Assembly: GCA_035295665.1 (NCBI GenBank)
Contig: DATGIQ010000224.1
Location: forward strand, 1 to 24,481
DNA: 24,481 nt
Source of the DNA: DATGIQ01 sp035295665
GTDB taxonomy: Bacteria > Planctomycetota > Planctomycetia > Gemmatales > Gemmataceae
Reading direction: 5' to 3'
The notes under the pieces were generated by a model. The model saw nothing but the letters and a program-made list of their open reading frames with translations. It ran no database searches and was not told where the DNA came from. The translations under genes and the position numbers were made by a program. Below are positions 17,201 through 24,481 of the stretch, piece by piece; the first letter of the stretch is position 1, and each line of letters starts with the position of its first letter.

Positions 17201-20200
17201 GATACGGGGACCCCCAGCCCGGTCCCGGTGGTGACGGGCGTAGTGCCGGCCTCCGTTTATCTGGGAGATGAGAGCTTGAGCCAAGCCGTGATCATCGTGG
17301 GCACGGGCTTTACCGGCGCTACGAACGTCAGCTTTGGGGGGACCGCTGCTCCCAACATTTACGTTGACTCCGCCAACGTCATCGATGGCTATATTCCCCC
17401 CGGTATGGCCGGGACCGTGGATGTCACCGTGACCACGCCTGGGGGCACCTCGGCAACGACACCGGCCGATCAATTCACTTACCTCGTTCCGCCTCAGCCC
17501 ACGGTAACGGCAGTCCATCCCGCCTCGGGTAGCGCGGCCGGCGGTGGTTCCGTGGTGATTACCGGAACAGGGTTCACGTACGACAGCCGAGTGGCTTTCG
17601 GATCCATCACCGCGTTTGCCTCCGCCCTCTCCGACACGATTCTCATCGCCGGCCCACCCGCCGAAGCGGCGGGCACCGTGGATGTGACGGTGACGACAGC
17701 CGGCGGCACGTCGGACGTCACCGCGGCGGACCAATACACCTATGTTACCCCGCCCGCGCCGGTCGTGACCGGGCTGGGGCCGACGTCCACTGCTACGGCG
17801 GGAAGCCAGGTGACGATTATCGGCACCGATCTGGCAGGCGCTACGCAAGTCCTCTTCGGTGGGACGCCAGCGGGCCACTTTCGCAACATCTCGGCTACGG
17901 CGATCAATGCAACTATCCCCTCCCTGGCGCCGGGGACCGTGGATGTGACGGTCACGACGCCCGGCGGCACATCCGCCATTTCTCCAGCCGACCAATTTAC
18001 CTACGGAACGCCACTGCCGCCGACCACGGTCCCCGTCGTGACCGGGATGAGTCCGGCATCGGGGAGCCAGGCCGGAGGTACGCAGGTCACACTGATCGGT
18101 GCGGGATTCAGCGGGGCTACGGAAGTCGATTTCGGCGGTACCGCGGTCGCCGTTTTCGGTGGGTCTCTTGGCCCCGATAACAGTCTAACCGTGACAGCCC
18201 CCGCCCGTACTCTGGACACCGTCTATCCCCTGGCGACAACCACGGTCTACCGCAACCCGGACGGCACGGGCGCAGAGACCACGCAGTACGCCTATACTTG
18301 GTTCCCCGGCACGACGCGCGTGCAATCGAGGACGGTCATCAAGCCGGTCGTATCGTCCGCCCAAAACGGACCCGACGTCGCTGATACGGAGACCACGGTT
18401 TACGACATCTACGGCCGGCCGATCTGGCAGCAGAACGGCGACGGTTTCCTGACCTACACCGCGTATGATTCGGGTACGGGCGCGGTCATCAAACGCATTA
18501 CCGATGTGGATACCAGCCGCACGGACGAGTTCCAGGACTTGCCGGCCGGCTGGACGACTCCGCCGGGCGGCGGCCTGAACCTCGTGACGACCTACGAGGT
18601 GGATGGCCTGGGCCGCACTACGGCGATGACCGATCCCAATGGCAATATTACGTACATGGTCTACGACGACCCCGACCATGAGGTCCGCACGTATCCCGGC
18701 TGGCAGGCAAGCACCAAAATGCCTACTGGGCCAACGCAAGTAACGCGCAAGGATCGGGAGCACTCCCCCAGCTATGCGGAAACCCTGACTATGTCAGTCC
18801 CGCCAAATGTGACGAATGGCCGGCCTGACGGTACCGAGCCGATCAGCGCCGTGCAGACGCTCTCGCGCAGCTTCACCAGCCCAGGCGGCCAGGTGATCGA
18901 GACCGACCAGTATTTCTCCCTGGACGGGATCACCTATAGCACGGATCCCTATCTCGGTAGCGCCGGCACGAGTTACTACGCCAGGACGTACGAATACGAC
19001 GACCAAGGACGGTTGACAGGAACAGTGCTGCCCACCGGCACCATCCAGCACACCGTTTACGATGGCCTCGGCCGGGTGGCAAGTACCTGGATCGGCACGA
19101 ATGATACTCCGGGTAACGGCGATGACGAGTGGACCCCGGAAAACAACACGGCGCCGGCGAACATGGTCGAAGTCAGCGCCATGGTGTACGACAACGGCGG
19201 CGTCGGCGACGGCAACCTGACGCAAGAGACCGATTTCCCCGGCGGTGGGGCCGCTCCTCGCGTCACGCAAAACTTCTACGATTGGCGCGACCGGCTGGTG
19301 GCCAGCAAGCAAGGGGTCCAGGACAACGAGAACGACGGCACCAATCGGCCGATCCACTACACGACCTATGATAATCTCAACGAGACCGTGCTGGAGCAGC
19401 AGTACGAAGGCGACGGCGTCAGCATCAACACGGTCGACGGTGTGCCGCAGCCGCCGGACCCATCCTTGCTGCGGGCGCAAACCGCGTATGCCTACGACGA
19501 TCAAGGGCGGGTTTATCAGCAGCTCGTCTACGATATCGATCCAAGCACGGGCGCCGTATCGAGCATAGCCCTGGCCACCAACAACTACTACGATCACCGT
19601 AGCAACCCGATTGCCCAGAGCGCTCCCGGTGGGCTGTGGACCAAGGAAGTGTACGACGGCGCTGGGCGTTTGGCTGTCACCTACCTGAGCGATGGCGGTG
19701 GAGGCACCACTTGGGCGGACGCGGCCAGTGTAGTCAATGACATCGTGCTGCAGCAGATCGAGACCGTTCACGACGCCGACGGAAACGCACTGGAAAGGAT
19801 CACCCGGCAGCGCTTCCACAATGTCACCGGCACCGGAGCGTTGGGTGATCCCAGCACAGCGCCGCAGGCACGGGTCTCGTACACCGGCTCCTATTATGAT
19901 GCGGCCAATCGGCTGATGGCCATGGTCGATGTCGGTACCAACGGCGGCACGGCGTGGGTGCTCCCGGGCACGGTTCCGGCCCCCTCGGACACCGCGCACG
20001 TTACTAGCTATACGTACAACGCCGCGGGTTGGGTACAGGATACCATCGATCCGCGCGGCCTCGACACGCACATGGAGTATGACGCGCTGGGGCGGACCAC
20101 GGCAACAATTGCCAACTACACGGGCAACACGGAGACAAACGCTTCCGATGTCGCGACCCTGTACACCTATGACGGCGACAATCACGTGCTGACCATGACG

Positions 20201-22438
20201 GCGGTGCAGCCCGCCGGCACGCCGTCACAAACGACGGCATACGTCTACGGCATCACTCCGGCAAGCGGCAGTGCCATCGCCAGCAATGACCTGCTGGCGG
20301 CAACACTGTATCCCGATCCGGCCACCGGTCAGCCGAGTACCAATCAGGAAGAAAGCTACACGTACAACGCGCTGGGCCAGGCGAGCAGCATGACCGATCG
20401 CAACGGCACGACGCACCAGTACAGTTACGACGTGCTCGGCCGGCGGACCTCGGACACGGTGACGACCTTGGGCGCCGGCGTGGACGGCTCGGTGCTGCGC
20501 CTGGACACGGCGTATGACCAGCAAGGCAACCCGTTCCTGTACACCAGCTATGCCGATACGGGCGGCACAACCATCGTCAACCAGGTGGAAGACATGTACA
20601 ACGGCCTGCGTCAGCTCACGGCCGAATACCAGTCCCACGCCGGCCCGGTGGTGATCGGCATGACACCAGAGGTCCAATACACCTACAACGAGATGGCCAA
20701 CGGCGAGAATAACAGCCGTCTGACGAGCATGATCTACCCCAATGGCCGGGTCATCGACTACAACTATCACCCCGGTCTGGATGACCGCATCAGCCGGCTC
20801 AGCGCCCTGTCCGACGCAACGGGCGTGCTCGAAGCCTACACGTATCTCGATCTGGGTACCGTGGTGGAGCGGGATCATCCGCAAACCGGCATTAATCTGA
20901 CCTACATCAGCCCGACGGGAGCAACCGGGGACGCGGGAGATCAATATACGGGCCTGGACCGCTTCGGCCGGGTGGTGGAGCAGCTCTGGCTGAACACGAA
21001 CACGGGCACGGCTACGGATGACTTCCAATACACCTATGACCCCGACGGCAACGTGGTCACTAAGAAGAACCTGGTCAACGCTGCCTTCAGCGAACAGTAC
21101 GGCTACGACAATTTGAACCGGCTAGCGAGTTTCACGCAGGGCACACAGACGGAGAGCTGGAGTTTCGACGCCCTGGGCAACTGGGCCAGCGTGACCACAA
21201 ACGGCACGGCGCAGGTGCGCACCGCCAATGCCCAGAACCAATACACGTCACTTTCGGGAGGCACGACACCCAGCTATGACAACAACGGCAATCTGACTAC
21301 TGATCCCACCAACGGTAATGGCGATGTGTACGACGCCTGGAATCGCCTGGTAGCGGTCGAGAACAGCGGGACTACGCTGGCAGCGTACACCTACGATGCT
21401 TTGGGCCGGCGAATCACGGAGACCAGCACGGCAACGCTCGACTTGTACTTCTCGAAGAATTGGCAAGTGGTGGAGGAGCAGGCCGACGGCGTGATGCAGA
21501 CGCAGTATGTGTGGAGCCCGGTATACGTGGATGCCATGGTCGATCGCGACACGAGCGATGGCACGCGGCTGTATGCGCAGCAGGATGCGAACTGGAACAT
21601 GACGGCGGTGGTGGATGTGACCGGGACCGTGCAGGAGCGCTATATCTATGATCCGTACGGTCAGGTCAGTTTCCTGGCACCTGATTGGTCCTCGCGCGCA
21701 AGCACTTCAGTGAACTGGATCTATTTGCATCAGGGGGGACGATTGGATCCGGTCAGTGGACTTTACAACTTCCGGAACCGTGACTATGCGCCCATCTTGG
21801 GTTGCTGGATGCAGCAAGATGGGCTGGGGTATATTGATGGAATGAATGAGTATCAGTATGAGGGATCGGAGCCTACGAATGCGATCGATCCGACGGGCAC
21901 CACCGTCGATGTACGTTGGAATACGGCGACATTGTGGCACCGGACCACTACAATGCCTGAGCGATTCAGGATTTTCGAACCGGGATTGGGGGCAAATGAC
22001 ACAATTCTCGGCGCTACGGAGGCTACGATCCGCAGTATTATTGCTGGGTGCTCGTGTGATGTGAGCCACAATGGGGAGTATCATTTGACCCATGTTGTGG
22101 TCTACTTTGATATCGTCGTCTGGATCAACGTCTCTGTATCGGCCGAGAAACAAGCATGGGCAGAAGCGGCGGAATACGATCATGTCACGGACTATCAGAA
22201 CTGGGCAGCAAAGAAAGGTGAGCCCCTCGTGCAAGGCCGCGCTGATGGGCTGGCTTCAAATTACTATTTGAAGGAACTGCCTTGTGAGGACGCGGCAAAT
22301 CTACAACTTAGCAACTTATTCCCCGCCAGCCGTGTGATAACCTACGATCCCAGCGGACATGATTCAAAGGGCAGGCACACATGGGGTGGTCCCCGTCAAC
22401 GTCCAACCGTACCCGTTCCACCCCACGGATGGATCTGA
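14282..22438 (+). CDS. Giant RHS/YD-repeat surface protein with inserted IPT/TIG array and one in-frame UGA
   Basis: The frame has 2718 codons with one internal UGA at codon 256 (15047). ATG 14282 has GGAGG 8 nt upstream. The N-terminus carries LKLEELESRLPPGD, the planctomycetal extracellular-protein motif, then a Pro/Ser/Gly-rich linker to the UGA. The same frame continues with K-D-C and, at ~283, VRYFDGTAVLHATDLTSDG, the usual start of planctomycetal RHS domains. A separate gene starting at GTG 15128 would lack both a ribosome site and an export signal. YD repeats (Y-x-Y-D-x-x-G-R) cover ~330-770 and 1313-2480, interrupted by an IPT array at 774-1313. The RHS core motif GGRLDPVSGLYNFRNRDY lies near 2485 and DPTG ends the core near 2540. 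A 179-residue tip follows, with lower GC. The likely role is a secreted beta-cocoon or surface repeat protein with a variable tip; the effector activity is unknown. If UGA acts as stop, only the 255-residue leader is made. Confidence 0.82.
15047..15085 (+). promoter_or_regulatory. In-frame UGA plus SECIS-like hairpin in the RHS gene
   Basis: UGA (15047-15049) is followed by AAG GAT TGC, so Sec would create U-K-D-C, a U-x-x-C redox-type motif. Positions 15066-15072 pair with 15079-15085 (7 bp, one G-U) around loop GGUCCA, which starts 23 nt after the UGA. The GGUC start resembles the loop of the E. coli formate-dehydrogenase SECIS. The stem is shorter than the one in the CRTAC1 gene, and GC-rich DNA forms such stems readily. 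Confidence 0.38.
16601..18219 (+). repeat. Tandem IPT/TIG-domain array within the RHS gene
   Basis: About six IPT/TIG immunoglobulin-like units with a period near 260-280 bp are visible. Units start around 16680, 16944, 17223, 17495, 17757 and 18031, each with a P-x-V-T-G-x-x-P start, a G-x-G-F/L-x-G-A-T centre and an end of the type VDVTVTTPGGTSAISPADQF. The array opens with only the C-terminal part of a unit (VDVQVVTPGG at 16601), and its last unit is cut after TVTAPAR. The flanking RHS sequence (NQYYAHSGG before, TVYPLATTTVYRN after) reads as a formerly continuous segment. Confidence 0.85.
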
Positions 22439-22465
22439 GGAAGAGCTAATTGAACGACCGGGTAG

Positions 22466-22530
22466 CATGCTTTCGTGGCCCTTTCAGCCCTTGGCTTTAC
22501 ACGACCTCGGCATGGGGCCGCGAAAGCATG
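22466..22530 (+). terminator. Long hairpin downstream of the RHS gene
   Basis: Positions 22466-22481 pair with 22515-22530 over 16 bp with one G-U wobble and no bulge, around a 33-nt loop. It begins 27 bp after the RHS stop. There is no T-run, so it is more likely a 3'-end stabiliser or a Rho-dependent boundary than a classical intrinsic terminator. Confidence 0.5.
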
Positions 22531-22784
22531 TGAGCCCAGGCCGCTAACGATTTCGACTCTTCGCTTGTGCCGTCTTTCTATCCTTGCCAAGAGATCTCCC
22601 GCCGTGCGGACACATCAACGACTCGCTGCGGGCCGAAGCCTGAGGCAACTGCGGGACTGGTTCTTGGCGAGAAGATCCTCCAGCGACTGGCCTGCTGGAC
22701 CGAGCCTTTTCGTATTCCCGTATGACCGCCGCCGCCCTCGCTTCCTTGGGCCCATAGGGGAGAGGAGAGGTTACCGTGTTTTCC

Positions 22785-22825
22785 CGACAAGCCGACAAGC
22801 GAACCGGCGAACCGCGCGAACCGCC
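22785..22825. repeat. Short direct-repeat cluster upstream of the DUF1559 promoter
   Basis: CGACAAGC occurs twice in direct succession (22785-22800), followed by three GAACCG-based units (GAACCGGC, GAACCGCGC, GAACCGCC; 22801-22825). Five near-8-bp units end 18 bp before the candidate -35. They might bind a regulator or result from replication slippage. Confidence 0.5.
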
Positions 22826-22843
22826 AAAATAGACGGAAATCGT

Positions 22844-22872
22844 TTGACAAACGAGACGGCCGGTGTTACACG
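22844..22872 (+). promoter_or_regulatory. Promoter candidate for the DUF1559-lipoprotein pair
   Basis: A consensus TTGACA (22844-22849) is followed after 17 bp by TACACG (22867-22872), preceded by a TGT extended -10 element. The -10 matches only 3 of 6 bases, but the perfect -35, spacing and TGn support the call. The direct repeats lie just upstream. Confidence 0.4.
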
Positions 22873-23005
22873 TTAAGGCTAATTGTGAGAGAACCGTGAT
22901 CACGATCGGTAATTGATTGCCCGCCGTGTAAACGGCAAGTAGACGGCCACATCCGGGGCGTGAACCCCGGTTCCGCATTGTTCTTTCGTTGCCGAGGGCA
23001 TTCCG

Positions 23006-24106
23006 ATGCCGAAGTTCCATTGGCAAGCTCGCGGGTGGTCCGTTCGAGGCTTTACCCTCATCGAGTTGTTGGTCGTCATTGCCATCATTGCGGTCCTCGT
23101 CGGCCTCTTGCTGCCGGCCGTGCAAAAAGTCCGCGAAGCCTCGTACCGCGCCCAATGTGCCAATAATCTCAAGCAGTTCGGCATCGCCTTGCACGCCTAC
23201 CACGATGTGGAAGGAGCTTTTCCCCCTGGCGGCAAATGGGGGAACGGCACCGGCAAGATTGGGAACGTGACCGACACCGATTGGAGTCACAGCAAGGGAA
23301 CCTGGCTCGTGTTCGCGCTCCCGTACATGGAACAGGGGAACATCTATAACCACCTGCAAAAGCTGAACGATCCGACCTTCGATTCCACGGGGGATCTCGT
23401 TCGACAGGGCGTGCTTCCTTTCAAGCTCCCTTACGGCCGCTGCCCCAGCGATGATTACAATCCCCTTGCCCCTTCTTTTTCCAATTACCTCGCCTGCCTT
23501 GGCCCGGTGTGCTCCAACGATAACCAGTGCCAGCTCTTCATGCCCTTCGACCGTTACTGCATGCCGAAGGAGTCCTACCAGGGCCAACCTCCACTGGGCG
23601 ACTGGGGATACGATAGTCTTCCTTACCGTCAGAAATATGGGGATCGAACCGACAACTGCTTCAGCACCTTGTGTCTTCCGGGAATGTTTGGGCGCATGAA
23701 TGGAGGACCGGCCGGGCGGATCGGCCTCAAGGATTGCCCCGATGGGACGACGAATACGATCTTGCTGGGCGAAACGTTGCCGGGCCAAAACGGCTGGATG
23801 ACCCATGAAGGCACGGTGCAACGCGGCGGCTGGGCCTACTGGGACAGTTCGCACCTGATGATCACCACGACGCCGATCAATTACAACAGCGCAAACCTCG
23901 CCTATCCGTGCTCGGGAAACCTGACCGCGGCCATGCACGATGCCTACAACGAGAACCTTTCCATGGGCGCCAAGTCGAGGCATCCGGGCGGATGTAACTT
24001 CTGCTTCGTGGATGGCTCTGTCCACTTCATCAGTCAAAGCATCGACCCGCGGACCTATAATCTGCTCGGCTGCCGGCGCGACGGGATGGTGCCCGGTGAC
24101 TATTAA
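23006..24106 (+). CDS. DUF1559 domain-containing pseudopilin-like protein
   Basis: The protein has 366 residues. The N-terminus has a type IV prepilin/type II pseudopilin signal: a basic leader ending in R-G, then FTLIELLVVIAIIAVLVGLL, cleaved before Phe with Glu at +5. The following helix contains LLPAVQKVREASYRAQCANNLKQ, typical of planctomycetal DUF1559 proteins. The C-terminal H-x9-DG signature is present as H326 to D336-G337, followed by SVHFIS. The length fits the family. DUF1559 is massively expanded in planctomycetes, and its members are thought to be envelope pseudopilins, perhaps in surface fibres or pores; individual roles are unknown. GAGGG (22994-22998) lies 7 nt upstream of ATG 23006. 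The 3' end overlaps the lipoprotein start by 11 bp, a frequent arrangement for this pair. The middle region is rich in Cys (CSNDNQC, CFSTLC). Confidence 0.92.
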   Translation: MPKFHWQARGWSVRGFTLIELLVVIAIIAVLVGLLLPAVQKVREASYRAQCANNLKQFGIALHAYHDVEGAFPPGGKWGNGTGKIGNVTDTDWSHSKGTWLVFALPYMEQGNIYNHLQKLNDPTFDSTGDLVRQGVLPFKLPYGRCPSDDYNPLAPSFSNYLACLGPVCSNDNQCQLFMPFDRYCMPKESYQGQPPLGDWGYDSLPYRQKYGDRTDNCFSTLCLPGMFGRMNGGPAGRIGLKDCPDGTTNTILLGETLPGQNGWMTHEGTVQRGGWAYWDSSHLMITTTPINYNSANLAYPCSGNLTAAMHDAYNENLSMGAKSRHPGGCNFCFVDGSVHFISQSIDPRTYNLLGCRRDGMVPGDY

Positions 24107-24481
24107 CCGGAACGGACGCTTTTCCCGCCGCGTGGGCAGGGTGGGGCTTGGAACGCTTGCCGCTCTCTTGCTCGGCGTGATCTGTGGCTGCGGTGCCAAA
24201 CCGAGCGCCGGGATCAAGGTTTCCGGAGTCGTCACCCTCGATGGCGTCCCCGTCGAGGGCGCCAAAGTCACCTACAACTCCACTTCAGGCCATGCTCCGG
24301 CCATGGGCGTCACCGATGCGAAGGGGAAGTTTCAGCTCACCACATTTGATCTGAAAACACTCAAGGAGATGGACGGAGCTTCCCCCGGCGAGTACAAGGT
24401 GACCGTCGAGATGCCCGCTCCGTCGGGGAGGAACCCGCTCAGCGAGATGGAGGCGGCACACATGAAGGGAAAAAAGGCCGG
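24096..24481 (+). CDS. Lipoprotein with carboxypeptidase-regulatory-like beta domain, 3'-truncated
   Basis: The frame is open from GTG 24096 to the end of the window. A basic segment, then LGTLAALLLGVICGCGAK, forms a lipoprotein signal with candidate lipobox Cys in the I-C-G-C stretch. The mature part begins with VSGVVTLDGVPVEGAKVTY and TDAKGKFQL, the pattern of transthyretin-like/carboxypeptidase-regulatory domains. Small lipoproteins of this type very commonly follow DUF1559 genes in planctomycetes. The start overlaps the DUF1559 stop by 11 bp; GTG 24132 is an alternative in-frame start. The probable location is the periplasmic face of a membrane. The ligand is unknown, and the C-terminus is beyond the window. 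Confidence 0.8.
   Translation, partial: MTINRNGRFSRRVGRVGLGTLAALLLGVICGCGAKPSAGIKVSGVVTLDGVPVEGAKVTYNSTSGHAPAMGVTDAKGKFQLTTFDLKTLKEMDGASPGEYKVTVEMPAPSGRNPLSEMEAAHMKGKKA

Larger units (their letters stand above)
22439..23005. other. 567-bp gene-free interval between RHS and DUF1559 genes
   Basis: No convincing gene is present. A 133-codon open frame (22475-22876) has an Arg/Ser-rich, low-complexity translation typical of a chance frame in GC-rich DNA. The interval holds a long hairpin (22466-22530), a short tandem repeat (22785-22825) and a promoter candidate (22844-22872). A CGTGATCACG palindrome lies at 22895-22904. The leader from the promoter to ATG 23006 would be about 125 nt. Confidence 0.65.

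Noticed and set aside
16601..18219. CRISPR-like array
   Set aside because: The repeats are long (260-280 bp), divergent and coding; they are IPT/TIG domains.
18794..20185. 463-codon open frame on the minus strand
   Set aside because: It is antisense to RHS YD repeats; the Val/Ile/Gly-rich translation reflects the repeat codons.
22544..24271. 575-codon open frame on the minus strand
   Set aside because: It is the antisense of the DUF1559 gene and its upstream region. The DUF1559 product has a prepilin signal, family motifs and a ribosome site; the antisense translation shows no recognisable domain.
1..24481. Genome-wide UGA reassignment to a sense codon
   Set aside because: UGA ends tsf, fpr, the kinase, accA and others at family-typical positions, so it works as a normal stop here.

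Overview
The window reads as GC-rich chromosomal DNA from a planctomycete, most likely Gemmata-like (order Gemmatales). Four features point there: a DUF1559 pseudopilin-like protein followed by a small lipoprotein, a giant RHS/YD-repeat surface protein opening with the planctomycetal LEELESRLPPGD-type motif, a CRTAC1/FG-GAP/UnbV protein next to a TPR protein, and a Hanks-type kinase inside a metabolic cluster. No rRNA, tRNA, CRISPR array, transposase or phage gene is visible.

Layout. Positions 2-679 hold the 3' part of tsf (EF-Ts), which overlaps tail-to-tail with a minus-strand GT-C membrane glycosyltransferase (655-2241). A plus-strand cell-envelope/glycolipid group follows: an exported or membrane-anchored tyrosine-phosphatase-like protein (2443-3489), a UPF0104/LPG-synthase-TM protein (3626-4651) and an overlapping dolichol-phosphate-mannose-synthase-like GT2 (4587-5564). 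Strong inverted repeats separate these units. Next come a Tat-type sugar isomerase/epimerase-like protein (5824-6681) and a compact cluster of ferredoxin-NADP reductase (6784-7716), membrane Ser/Thr kinase (7713-8921) and accA (8937-9920). A minus-strand TPR protein (10022-11419) is divergent from the CRTAC1 protein (11582-14110). A RHS/IPT giant (14282-22438) fills the next 8 kb. After a 567-bp regulatory-looking gap come the DUF1559 protein (23006-24106) and a lipoprotein that overlaps it and runs off the window.

Most interesting observation. The CRTAC1 gene and the adjacent RHS giant are each split by exactly one in-frame UGA (13436 and 15047), with no frame change and with expected family sequence on both sides. 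Each UGA is followed by a Cys (U-N-C and U-K-D-C) and, 20 or 23 nt later, by the loop of a hairpin that fits a loose bacterial SECIS description (loop CGUGUC in one, GGUCCA in the other). UGA is an ordinary stop in several neighbouring genes, so global reassignment is not indicated. The candidates are selenocysteine insertion, programmed readthrough, or two nonsense mutations or sequencing errors. The sequence alone cannot decide, but the pairing makes this locus the best candidate here for an undescribed system: selenocysteine in large extracytoplasmic repeat proteins.

Other points of note are an IPT/TIG array spliced out of phase into the RHS region, an A/T-richer RHS C-terminal tip, two mutually exclusive long hairpins ahead of the UPF0104 gene, a kinase with DFA in place of DFG, and a promoter overlapped by an inverted repeat ahead of the TPR gene.
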